NCBI GenBank assembly: GCA_963721435.1
Contig: CAVRJC010000004.1
Span: 313,476-377,475 of the forward strand
DNA: 64,000 nt
Direction of reading: 5' to 3'
DNA from: CAVRJC01 sp963721435
Lineage (GTDB): Bacteria; Actinomycetota; Acidimicrobiia; IMCC26256; DASPTH01
Shown: piece by piece, positions 8,836 through 16,644 of the stretch
Layout of the letters: each line of letters opens with the position of its first letter
How positions within the stretch are numbered: the first letter of the stretch is position 1
Made by a program: the position numbers and the translations under genes
The notes under the pieces: generated by a model
Database searches by the model: none
The model's input: only the letters and a program-made list of their open reading frames with translations
Told to the model about the DNA's origin: nothing

Positions 8836-9800
8836 GCACCGCGAGTCGCGTTCCCGAGACGTGGGAGCTCACGGGTGATGACGCGCGGAAGATGCTCGAG
8901 CATCTCGGACGTCGTCACCTGTTGCGCGACGCGTTTCTCCGGCTCCGCTTCGCCGACGGTTTCAGCCACGCCCGGTCGATGGCCTTCGCGACCACGCTCG
9001 TGCTCGTGCAGGGCCTCATCGCCATCGTGGGTCTTGCGTCGGTGCTCGGTGACGCAACCATCGCGCGATCGGTTGTACGCGCCATCCGGGCCGCGGTGCC
9101 GGGGCCTGCGAGCCGCGTGCTCACCGACGCGGTCACGCAGGCCTATCGGGCGGGTGCCGAGTCGCGGTGGCTGCCCCTCTTGCTGGGAACCCTGGGCGCG
9201 TTGATCACGGGGTCGACGTTGCTCGGTCAGCTCGAGCGCGGCTTGAACCGTATCTACGGCGTCGAGCAGGACCGCCCGGCACTCCAAAAGTACGGGCTCG
9301 CGCTGCTGCTCACCGTGACTGCAGGGGTGTGCGCAGCCGGGGCGTTCGTGCTGTTCGCGTTCGGCCGTGACATCGGGAATGCTCTGGGAAGCGACGCGCG
9401 GACCGTCTGGAACGTGTTGCGGTGGCCGATGGCCATCGGGTTCATCTTCGTCGCCATGGCGATGTTGTTCCGCCGTTCCCCGCGGCGTCACCAGCCCGCA
9501 TGGTCGTGGCTCGCCTACGGCGCCGGGTTGTCGGTGGTGCTCTGGTCGGCGGTCACACTGCTCCTGGGCTTGATGTTCCGCGTGAGCAGCACGTTCGGCG
9601 ACACCTACGGTCCGCTGGCCGGCATCGTCGCGCTGCAGATCTGGGCGCTGCTGTCGGCGATCGCGATCCTCTACGGCGCCGCGGTTGCCGCCCAGCTGGA
9701 AGCGGTACGGGCCGGAGTGCCGGGCGTGCAGGAGCCGGAGAAGCTCGACGCAGAGCCCGCTGATGAGCCAGAGGAGCTGATCGTCTCGGCGACCGCTTGA
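8832..9800 (+). CDS. YihY/BrkB-family inner membrane protein
   Basis: The 322-residue protein begins at ATG 8832, overlapping the lipid-kinase stop (ATGA). It has about six TM helices and the family pattern of a soluble N-terminus followed by FSHARSMAFATTLVLVQGLIA. It also has GSTLLGQLERGLNRIYGVEQ and LLGLMFRVSSTFGDTYGPLAGIV split over the later helices. The family was once called ribonuclease BN; its real function is unknown, and transport has been proposed. The acidic C-terminal tail (EPADEPEEL) is cytoplasmic by prediction. It closes the PAP2-kinase operon. Confidence 0.87.
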   Translation: MSTASRVPETWELTGDDARKMLEHLGRRHLLRDAFLRLRFADGFSHARSMAFATTLVLVQGLIAIVGLASVLGDATIARSVVRAIRAAVPGPASRVLTDAVTQAYRAGAESRWLPLLLGTLGALITGSTLLGQLERGLNRIYGVEQDRPALQKYGLALLLTVTAGVCAAGAFVLFAFGRDIGNALGSDARTVWNVLRWPMAIGFIFVAMAMLFRRSPRRHQPAWSWLAYGAGLSVVLWSAVTLLLGLMFRVSSTFGDTYGPLAGIVALQIWALLSAIAILYGAAVAAQLEAVRAGVPGVQEPEKLDAEPADEPEELIVSATA

Positions 9801-9807
9801 CTCGTGG

Positions 9808-10968
9808 TCAGTCCGCGCTTCGCCGTGCGAGGAGACCACGCGCGATGACGAGACGCTGGATCTCGTTCGTGCCCTCGCCGATCACGAGCAAGGGTGCGTC
9901 GCGGAAGTAGCGCTCGATGGGAAGCTCGGTGGTGTAGCCGACACCCCCGTGGATGCGCATCGAGTCGGTTGCGACCTCGAGCGCGGTCTCGCTCGCGAAC
10001 AGCTTGGCCATGCCCGCCTCCACGTCGGCCCGCTCGCCGGCTTGCATCTTCTCGGCCGCGCTCTGCGTGAGCAGTCGCGACGCTTCGACCTTCGTCGCCA
10101 TGTCGGCCAGCTTCATCTGGATCGCCTGGTGTTGCGCGATCGGCTTGCCCATGGTCACGCGCTGTCGTGCGTACGCGAGCGCAGCGTCGAGCGATGCCTG
10201 CGCGACGCCCACCGCGCGCGCGGCGATGTTCACGCGGCCCAACTCGAGCACCGACAGGATGTACGACAGTCCTCGGCCGGGCTCGCCGATCAGCGCCGAC
10301 GCCGGCACGTGGTGGTCGGCGTACGACATCTCGACCGTCTCGACGCCCTTGTAGCCGAGCTTGCCGATGTTCTCGCCGACCGTGATCCCGCCCGACGCTG
10401 ATCCCGGTTCCTTCTCGACGATGAAGCACGAGATGCCTTCGTCGGTACGCGCGGCGAGCGCGACGATCGACGCATAGCGCCCGTTCGTGATCCACATCTT
10501 CGTGCCGTTGAGCACGTACTCGTCGCCGTCGCGCACGGCACGGCACGAGATGTTGCGGGTGTCACTGCCGGCGTCCGGCTCGGAGAGTGAGAGCGAACCG
10601 CGCAACGCGCCCGAGGCCAGGCCGGGCAGCCACCGGTCCTTCTGCTCGTCGGTGCCGAAGCGGGCGATGATCGTCGCCGCGATCGTGTGCGTGTTGAGGA
10701 TGCCGGTCACGCTCATCCACCCGTATGCGATCTGCTCGATCACACCGATGTAGGTGAGGAGGTCGAGCCCGAGGCCGCGGTGCGCTTCGGGGATGGTGAC
10801 ACCGAAGAGGCCCATCGCCCGCATCTGCTCCACCAGTTCGTGCGGGTACTCGTCGGCGTGCTCGAGCGCGGACGCGATCGGTGTGATTTCGCGCTCCACC
10901 CAGCGGCGCACGGTCGCGATCAGCTCGCGGCGAATCTCGGGGTCGGTGGGCGGGTACAGCGCGGTCAT
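9808..10968 (-). CDS. Acyl-CoA dehydrogenase
   Basis: This 386-residue FAD enzyme has the full family fold: LSLSEPDAGSDTRNI and WITNGRYASIVAL at the substrate/FAD site, and IHGGVGYTTELPIERYFRDAPLLVIGEGTNEIQ near the C-terminus, in which the glutamate after GEGTN is the expected catalytic base region. It oxidises an acyl-CoA to the 2,3-enoyl-CoA and passes electrons to ETF. The chain-length preference cannot be read. It lies 15 bp after the TetR gene and in the same direction, so it is probably co-transcribed with and controlled by it. Confidence 0.93.
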   Translation of the reverse strand: MTALYPPTDPEIRRELIATVRRWVEREITPIASALEHADEYPHELVEQMRAMGLFGVTIPEAHRGLGLDLLTYIGVIEQIAYGWMSVTGILNTHTIAATIIARFGTDEQKDRWLPGLASGALRGSLSLSEPDAGSDTRNISCRAVRDGDEYVLNGTKMWITNGRYASIVALAARTDEGISCFIVEKEPGSASGGITVGENIGKLGYKGVETVEMSYADHHVPASALIGEPGRGLSYILSVLELGRVNIAARAVGVAQASLDAALAYARQRVTMGKPIAQHQAIQMKLADMATKVEASRLLTQSAAEKMQAGERADVEAGMAKLFASETALEVATDSMRIHGGVGYTTELPIERYFRDAPLLVIGEGTNEIQRLVIARGLLARRSAD

Positions 10969-10983
10969 CGCTTCGAGCGCGCG

Positions 10984-11595
10984 TCAGTCTTCGGAACGCA
11001 CGCCGCGCAACCCGAACCACGCCAACTCCGCGATCCACTGCGCGAGATGCTCGGGATCGTGCGGTCCGTCGGGATCGGTGAGCGCGTGACGGCTGATACC
11101 TTCGGCCATGCCGACGATCGCGTGCGCGAGGACGAGGCGGTGGTCGGGTGAGCTGTGGATCTCGATGAGCGTGCTCACCGCGGCGGCCGCGTCGTTGAGC
11201 ACGCCGTCGACCACATCGGCGAATTCGGCGTCGTTGCGCGCCGAGGCACCGAACAACAGGCGGAACGCGGCGGGATCGTTCTCGACGAAGTCGAAGTAGG
11301 CGCGGAAGCCCTCCTCGACCCGGGCACGACCGGTCTCGACGCCGCTGGTCGCCTGGGTGAGCTCGTCGAGCAGGCGGCTGCCGACGTCTTCGAGCACCGC
11401 GATGAACAGCGCGCGCTTCGACGGGAAGTGCTGGTAGAAGACGGGCTTGGTCACGCCCGCGGCGAGCGCGAGGTCGTCCATCGCAGTGGCGTAGAACCCC
11501 CGCTCGGCGAACTCCACGCACGCGACGTCGAGAAGCTGCCGACGGCGCTCGTCAGGTGGGAGCCGCGGCGCTGCCGGCCGACGGGCCGTGTTCAC
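10984..11595 (-). CDS. TetR-family transcriptional regulator
   Basis: The 203-residue protein starts at GTG 11595, overlapping the aldo-keto reductase stop (GTGA). The N-terminal HTH reads LLDVACVEFAERGFYATAMDDLALAAGVTKPVFYQHFPSKRALF, a textbook TetR DNA-binding domain. The C-terminal ligand domain includes FDFVENDPAAFRLLF, like regulators of fatty acid or acyl-CoA metabolism. It sits between a reductase and an acyl-CoA dehydrogenase, so it probably represses this operon and responds to an acyl-CoA or lipophilic ligand. That last point is inference. Confidence 0.93.
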   Translation of the reverse strand: MNTARRPAAPRLPPDERRRQLLDVACVEFAERGFYATAMDDLALAAGVTKPVFYQHFPSKRALFIAVLEDVGSRLLDELTQATSGVETGRARVEEGFRAYFDFVENDPAAFRLLFGASARNDAEFADVVDGVLNDAAAAVSTLIEIHSSPDHRLVLAHAIVGMAEGISRHALTDPDGPHDPEHLAQWIAELAWFGLRGVRSED

Positions 11596-12623
11596 CCCCC
11601 GGTACTCGACTTCAGTGGCATCTCGTACCGGTTGGTGACGCCGAAGTTCGAGTTCCACAGGTCGTCGAGGCGAGCCTTCTCCTCCGCGGTGATTGGCATA
11701 TCGGACGCGGCCGCGTATTCCTGAACGTCCTCGACCGACACGCACGTCGGGAGCACCGTCGTGAACGCGGGATCGGCGAGGATCCCCGCGATCGCGGCTT
11801 GGCCGATCGTGCGGCCCGTCCCCTCCCAGAGGAAACCGAGGGTCTCGGCCTTGTCGAAGTTGTCGAGCATGTTCTCCTGGTTGCGGTGCGAGCGGTGATC
11901 CTCTGGAGGGAACACCGTGTCGCGCGTGATCCGGCCCGACAACGTGTCCGACGCGTGCGGGACGCGGGAGATCAGCCCGACGCGTCCTTCCGCGACTGCG
12001 GGCTCGGCCGCGAACGTGCGTCCCGGCTCCTGCTCGAGCACGTTGAACACCGTCTGCAGTGACACGATCGAACGACGACGGAGCGCTTCGATCCCTTCGT
12101 CGACCCATCCGATCGCCGGGCCGAGGGCGACGCCGAGCTCGCGGATCTTGCCTTCGGCGCGCAGCTTCTCGAGCTCTTCCCACAGCTCGTCGTCGAGGAT
12201 CGGCTCGATGCGTGTGTTGTGGAGCTGGTACAGGTCGATGTGATCGGTGCCGAGTCGTTGCAGGGATGCCTCGAGCTGCCCCCGCACGGCTTCGCGAGCC
12301 CAGTCGTGGGGTCGCTCCGACTGTCCCGGGTACAAGCGCTCGGCTTCGATGTCGTACCCACACTTGGTCGTGAGGACGATGTCGTCGCGACGCCCGCGGA
12401 GCACGTCGGCGAGCAGCTCCTCGCCGATGCCGCCCTTCCCGTACACCGGCGCGGTGTCGATGAAGTTGATGCCGGCGTCGAGCGCGGCGTGTAGCAGGGC
12501 TTGCTTGTCTTCGACGACTCCCCACCAGTCACTGGCGAGAGTCCAGACCCCGAAGCCGACCTCGGACACCTCGAGGTCGCTCTGTCCGAAGCGGCGGTAT
12601 CGCACAGCGACTCCCTTCGACAC
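11592..12623 (-). CDS. Aldo/keto reductase
   Basis: The 343-residue protein has an AKR barrel with the catalytic tetrad visible: Asp and Tyr in NFIDTAPVYGKGG, Lys in IVLTTKCG and His in DLYQLHN. It reduces aldehydes or ketones with NADPH. GTG 12623 is used; GTG 12605 (VRYRRFGQSD) is a reasonable internal start. It overlaps the TetR gene by 4 bp. A TAGATT box at 12653-12648 may be its promoter -10 element. The long insertion with a HRSHRNQENM stretch before the C-terminal NADPH site is as in the Tas/YajO-like subgroup. Confidence 0.9.
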   Translation of the reverse strand: MSKGVAVRYRRFGQSDLEVSEVGFGVWTLASDWWGVVEDKQALLHAALDAGINFIDTAPVYGKGGIGEELLADVLRGRRDDIVLTTKCGYDIEAERLYPGQSERPHDWAREAVRGQLEASLQRLGTDHIDLYQLHNTRIEPILDDELWEELEKLRAEGKIRELGVALGPAIGWVDEGIEALRRRSIVSLQTVFNVLEQEPGRTFAAEPAVAEGRVGLISRVPHASDTLSGRITRDTVFPPEDHRSHRNQENMLDNFDKAETLGFLWEGTGRTIGQAAIAGILADPAFTTVLPTCVSVEDVQEYAAASDMPITAEEKARLDDLWNSNFGVTNRYEMPLKSSTGG

Positions 12624-12656
12624 GCGCCGACCACGCGTCAGGCGCGCAATCTACCG

Positions 12657-12959
12657 CTAGGTGCCGGGGGGCTCCTCACCGGCGCGCCGGGCCCGCTCCT
12701 CGCGGTCTTCGCGCTCGGCGGCGCGGAGGCCGTACCCCAGCACGATCGGGACGGGGAGCACGAGGCAGGCGGCGACGAGCGCCACGACGGTCACGGTCAA
12801 GAGCCCGGCGGGGAAGTCGGTGGCGGCCGCGACGAGGAACGCGATCATCGCCACTGCGAGCAAGCCGTAACCGATGCGCTTGGCAAGGCGCACCCAGGTC
12901 GCGATGTGGGCTCGACGCACGTCGACGGGGTCGCTCGCGGGGTCTACCACTCCGTCCAT
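12657..12959 (-). CDS. Small two-helix membrane protein
   Basis: This 100-residue protein of unknown function has a basic amphipathic N-terminal part (WVRLAKRIGYG), two hydrophobic helices at about residues 32-50 and 54-74, and a charged C-terminal tail (EREDREERARRAGEEP). Its start overlaps the end of the glycosyltransferase gene by 16 bp, so the two are translationally coupled. I see no domain name for it. A role next to membrane glycosylation is only a positional guess. Confidence 0.75.
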   Translation of the reverse strand: MDGVVDPASDPVDVRRAHIATWVRLAKRIGYGLLAVAMIAFLVAAATDFPAGLLTVTVVALVAACLVLPVPIVLGYGLRAAEREDREERARRAGEEPPGT

Positions 12960-14026
12960 CCCCGGTCGGTGAGCGCCGCCTCGAGTCGCTGCGGAAGATC
13001 AGCCAGCGAGCAGTGCGGGCTCACGAGCTCGACGTTGCGCTCGAGCACGTCGAGGCGGGGCGCGCGCAGCCAGTCCCGAACCCGCTCGGGGTCATCGACC
13101 GACAGCAGCTCCACGCCGAAGGCGCGGAGCTCGTCGAGCACCGGGTAGTTGCCCACCACGATCGGGCGCCGGTGTGCGATCGACTCGATGACCGGATTGC
13201 CGAAACCTTCCCAGGTCGACGGGAAGAGCACGAGATCGGACGCCGCGTAGGCGTCGGCCGCGGACGCGGCGCGTCCGACGGTGACGGGCACGGTGGCTTC
13301 GGCCAGCGCGCGCCGAAAGGTGTCGTCGAAGCCGTCTTCCGCGGGACCGGTGACCCAGAGCCTGATGGTGCGGTCGGGCTCGAGGAGCGCGAGCGCGTTC
13401 GCGAACGCGACCGCGCCGGGAATGTTCTTCCGCGGGATCGCGCGTGTCGGCTGCAACAACACGAGGTCTTCGGGTGCGAACCCGAACGCCGCGCGCGTCG
13501 CGTCGCGGTCACCACGAAGAGGATCGAGGTCGAACGCGTTGCGCAATGTGACGGCCGCGAAGCCGCGGTTCTCGAGCTGCACGCGCGAATAGTCGTTGAT
13601 GGTGACGTGCAACGAGTTCTCGCGTTGCGGAGGGATGCCGTCGGGCGTGAACAAGCCGGGTCGCTGCCACGGAAGGTCGTGATGGTGGAACACGACGGCG
13701 CCCGGATGCGCAGCGAGTACCTCGGCGGTCATGGTCGACGCGTCGGGATTCAGCGGAAGCGAGCAGAGGTTCTCGACAATCACCAGGTGCGCACCCGCGA
13801 TCGCCGCGCTGAGCGCCTCGGGATCGGGTTGCGCGCCGTCAACCGGATCGATGGCCAGGAAGGGCAGCCACGCGTCGTCGGGGCGGAGCCCGTCGTCGAG
13901 CTCGCCGGCGGCCCGTCGGACGCGGAAGCCGAGCTCGCCGAGCGCCCATTCCCACTTTCTCGCTTCGACGGCCACGCCGTCGGCACCACCGAGGCGGAAC
14001 GACACCTGCACCGCGACCGGTTCCAT
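12944..14026 (-). CDS. GT4-family glycosyltransferase
   Basis: The protein has 360 residues and a GT-B fold. The N-terminal part carries VFHHHDLPWQRPG, and the nucleotide-sugar domain carries LLQPTRAIPRKN and FPSTWEGFGNPVIESIA, the EX7E motif of retaining GT4 enzymes. It transfers a sugar from an NDP-sugar to an unknown acceptor in the cytoplasm. It lies 39 bp after the conserved gene at 14066-14779 and overlaps the small membrane protein. Acceptor and sugar cannot be predicted from sequence. Confidence 0.88.
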   Translation of the reverse strand: MEPVAVQVSFRLGGADGVAVEARKWEWALGELGFRVRRAAGELDDGLRPDDAWLPFLAIDPVDGAQPDPEALSAAIAGAHLVIVENLCSLPLNPDASTMTAEVLAAHPGAVVFHHHDLPWQRPGLFTPDGIPPQRENSLHVTINDYSRVQLENRGFAAVTLRNAFDLDPLRGDRDATRAAFGFAPEDLVLLQPTRAIPRKNIPGAVAFANALALLEPDRTIRLWVTGPAEDGFDDTFRRALAEATVPVTVGRAASAADAYAASDLVLFPSTWEGFGNPVIESIAHRRPIVVGNYPVLDELRAFGVELLSVDDPERVRDWLRAPRLDVLERNVELVSPHCSLADLPQRLEAALTDRGWTEW

Positions 14027-14065
14027 CGCCCTCGAGTGTGTCGCAGATCGCCCGACTTCAGAGGA

Positions 14066-14779
14066 TCAGCGCGCCGGAGCCGTTCGTCCGAGCCGTCGGT
14101 TGGTCGCGTCGAGTACGGCGCGCGCCACCGCTTCGTCGCGGTCCTGGCGCACGACCGCGGAACCGGAGACGAAGAGCTCCACGGGCGGCTCGACGTAGAC
14201 CACACTCACGACTGCGACGCGAGTCGGCCCGACACGGGTGATGTCGGCGCTCACGACGTGGATGGCCTCGGCGGCGGAATCGGATTGGCGTACTGCGTCC
14301 AGCGTCGCGAGCGCGACCAGCTGGGGCCGGGCCACCGCGGCGACGGAGCCCTCGGCGTAGCCGGAGTACTCGAGGTCGCCGTCGACGAGGACCACACGGA
14401 CGTCGGCGCGCACGCCCTGAGCCTCGAAGTTCACGCGGCCGACGCGGGCCCGGGGGGCCAGGGTCGCCGACGTGCCCTCGACGACCTGCTCGGCCGCCGA
14501 GTCGAGCTGGGCCACCGACACGATGCGGTGGTCGAGCTCGAGCCCGAACATGGTCTGGGCGACCGCCCGGACGTCACGGACCGTCTGCTTCGCCGGCTTG
14601 CTCTGGTCCGCCAGGACGTGGACCTCGATCGGCCGGCCGTTCCGGTCGCCGACGACCCTCACCGCGAGCACGCCACCCAGGCGGCAGAGCTCGTCTTCGA
14701 GCTCGCGGAGCTCGGCCTCGGAACCCCCGGCATCCTGCGATTCCGCGGGGGAAGCGCCGTTCGCCCACTCACTGGCCAT
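14066..14779 (-). CDS. Conserved protein of unknown function
   Basis: I choose ATG 14779 (MASEWANG) over an upstream in-frame ATG because GGGAGG lies just before it; the product has 237 residues. A short acidic coiled-coil stretch (SEAELRELEDELCRLGG) leads into an alpha/beta segment with IEVHVLADQSKPAKQTVRDV and MFGLELDHRIVSVAQL. A second alpha/beta part follows (VVLVDGDLEYSGYAEG). The two halves may be duplicated modules. I do not recognise the family. It heads a minus-strand operon with a glycosyltransferase and has a perfect palindrome in its leader. Confidence 0.7.
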   Translation of the reverse strand: MASEWANGASPAESQDAGGSEAELRELEDELCRLGGVLAVRVVGDRNGRPIEVHVLADQSKPAKQTVRDVRAVAQTMFGLELDHRIVSVAQLDSAAEQVVEGTSATLAPRARVGRVNFEAQGVRADVRVVLVDGDLEYSGYAEGSVAAVARPQLVALATLDAVRQSDSAAEAIHVVSADITRVGPTRVAVVSVVYVEPPVELFVSGSAVVRQDRDEAVARAVLDATNRRLGRTAPAR

Positions 14780-14795
14780 GCTCGTGCCTCCCGTT

Positions 14796-14812
14796 GGGTT
14801 CCAGTGGAACCC
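14796..14812 (-). promoter_or_regulatory. Perfect 8-bp inverted repeat in the leader of the 14779 gene
   Basis: GGGTTCCA and TGGAACCC flank one base, 17 bp before the start codon and next to the ribosome binding site. A TATATT box at 14850-14845 would start transcription near 14838. The repeat is thus within the transcript as a hairpin or acts as an operator. Confidence 0.5.
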
Positions 14813-14880
14813 CGCCCCGGGCCGTGCAGCCCTTACGCGGACACAATATACGTCCATGCAACCACGTAGAGTGAGACTGG

Positions 14881-15149
14881 GTGTGGACCGTGTTACTCGT
14901 GGGGCTTGCGTTGTCGGCGGGTTCGGGCGAAACTAACGGTCCCCCACATGTGAGGGGCTTGGGCCGGGGCGGGAACCGGGGCGGGCCTTGCAGACGAACC
15001 GAGAAGCTGGGAGGAGGATCGTCGGTCTCGGGGCAGAGACGGCAAGGCCTCGGCCTGATTGAGCCAAGAACGAGTACCTGTAGCGAAGCGATTCATCCGT
15101 AGGGCATACAGCGTCGCCCACACGGGAGAACGAATGCTCAGGAGATCTC
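14881..15149 (+). ncRNA. Candidate structured RNA leader, class unassigned
   Basis: This gene-free stretch folds into nested complementary segments. CCCC 14942-14945 pairs with GGGG 14954-14957. CTTGG 14958-14962 pairs with CCAAG 15064-15068, and GCCG 14963-14966 with CGGC 15051-15054. GGCCTTGC 14984-14991 pairs with GCAAGGCC 15042-15049, and CCGAGA 14999-15004 with TCTCGG 15026-15031. A second domain has CCGT 15097-15100 with ACGG 15122-15125, GGGC 15102-15105 with GCCC 15116-15119, and a possible crossing pair CTGTA 15078-15082 with TACAG 15107-15111. It precedes a signal-peptide-like mini-ORF and an HD-domain gene. It looks like a riboswitch, but I could not match it to a known class. Confidence 0.4.
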
Positions 15150-15236
15150 GTGAAGAAGACCATGGTCCGAGTTGCGGCCGCAGCCTCAGGGTTGGTCGCA
15201 CTTTTGCTCGCCGGTGGCGCTGGACACTACCGGTAG
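15150..15236 (+). CDS. 28-residue signal-peptide-like peptide (truncated secreted protein or leader peptide)
   Basis: GTG 15150 follows AGGAG by 5 nt. The product starts VKKTMVRVAAAASGLVALLLAGG and stops five residues later. Basic start plus hydrophobic core is a classic secretion signal with nothing behind it. It may be the start of a lost exported protein that the RNA leader once controlled, or a real small membrane peptide. The HD-domain gene begins 48 bp after its stop. Nothing here shows which. Confidence 0.4.
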   Translation: MKKTMVRVAAAASGLVALLLAGGAGHYR

Positions 15237-15284
15237 GCCACACCCATGCCGGGGCTTTGCCATCTCCGCCCACGACCCAAAGCT

Positions 15285-16644
15285 ATGAAGCGGTCTGAAC
15301 TCTCCCAAACCTCAAAGGAACGCCTGATCGCGCTCAGCTTTGCCGCGATCGCTATCGGTCTTTGCGCGACAGCCGCAACGCTTGAACCTTCGACGATGTC
15401 ATGGCGCGATGTCGCAGATGTCGCGGTCCTTGGTTGCACGGCGGCATTGGCCGCGAGCTTTGAGGTTGAAGTTCGTTCGCGCTTCTCGGTGAGTGGCCAC
15501 GTGATGATTCTGATGGGCTCGCTCGTCGTGTTCCATGGCAGCGCACTCTTCCTCGGCCCAATGTTGGTCGGCGCATTCAGCGGCTTTGACCTGCTGCATG
15601 TTCGTGGTCGCAAGTGGGCAAAGATCGGGATCAACTCGGGAGCGGACAGCATCGCGATGCTTGCAGCGACGATCGCCTTTTGGCCGATCGCAAGCTCTTC
15701 AGGTTCGTTCTCGCCGGTCCTCATTCTGGCCATGGCAGCTGGCGGGGTGGTCTTTCTTGTTGTCAACTCGGTGCTGGTCGCCGTCCCGGTTTCCGTTGCA
15801 TGCCGGGAGCCATACACGCGCGTGATGGTGCAGCTTGGAAGGCTGAACTCCACCTCGCTTCCGTTCGCGCTGCTTGGACTGGGTTTTGGATACGTATACC
15901 TCGAGTTGGGTCCCGTCGTCGTTCCGCTCATCGTGGTGCCCTTGTCGATCGCACGACAGGCGTTCGCCAGCTACTTGGAACTCAAGGCGGCGCAGGAGCA
16001 CACGATCGAGACGTTGATCCGTGCGCTCGAGGCGAAGGACAGGTACACGGCCGGTCACGCGCAGCGCGTTGCGACGTTCTCCGCGTACATCGCCGAAGAG
16101 TTCGCGTTCACGCCCGCGTCGTTCGGAGCGTCTCCGCTACGCGGCGCTCATGCACGACATCGGGAAGCTCATCGTTCCGAACCAGTTGCTCAACAAGCCG
16201 GGGCGCCTCACGGAAGCCGAGTTCGACCGGGTGCGCCTCCACGAGACCGTGTCGGTCGAGCTGCTGCGCAGGATCGACTTCTTGGCGCCGGTCGCGGGTG
16301 ACACCACGACGGAAGCCGCGACCGCTGCGGTCGACGGCAGTGCGCTCGTCGAGCCGGCGATCATCCACGTGGCGGACGCGTTCGACGCCATGACCTCGAC
16401 CCGATCCTACCGGAAGGCCTTGTCCCAGGACACCGCGTTCGACGAGCTCCGCAAGGGTGCCGGCACCCAGTTCAACGCGGCGTGCGTCGAAGCCCTGATC
16501 GGGGCCATCGAGCGCCGCGACGAGGCGTACGGCGCCGGCCACGAAGTCGACGACCACGAGTGGGCGGTCGCACCACCTGAAGCAGGCACCGGCTCGGCGG
16601 GTCTCGGGCATCTCGTTCCCGAGGAGCAGGGCGCGACGCCATGA
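15285..16644 (+). CDS. Membrane-anchored HD-domain phosphohydrolase, GYP motif missing, frameshifted
   Basis: ATG 15285 opens about 235 residues of hydrophobic helices (a MASE-like sensor), then a linker and an HD domain with TAGHAQRV and ALMHDIGKL. The sequence resembles HD-GYP proteins up to LLRRIDFLAPVAG and again from IIHVADAFDAMTSTRSYRKAL. The segment that should carry HH...DGxGYP is replaced by a short TTTEAATAAVDGSA stretch. HD-GYP proteins degrade cyclic di-GMP; without GYP that activity is doubtful. The frame shifts near 16125, just before the HD motif. It overlaps the next HD-like gene by 4 bp. Confidence 0.72.

Noticed and set aside
14982..15070. Cyclic di-GMP (GEMM-I) riboswitch
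   Set aside because: GACGGCAAGGCC resembles part of the consensus, but the GGCAAACC segment and the second helix are not found. The element is left unassigned.
15130..15152. Cobalamin-riboswitch B12 box
   Set aside because: CTCAGGAGATCTC looks similar, but it is the ribosome binding site of the mini-ORF and no other conserved element is present.
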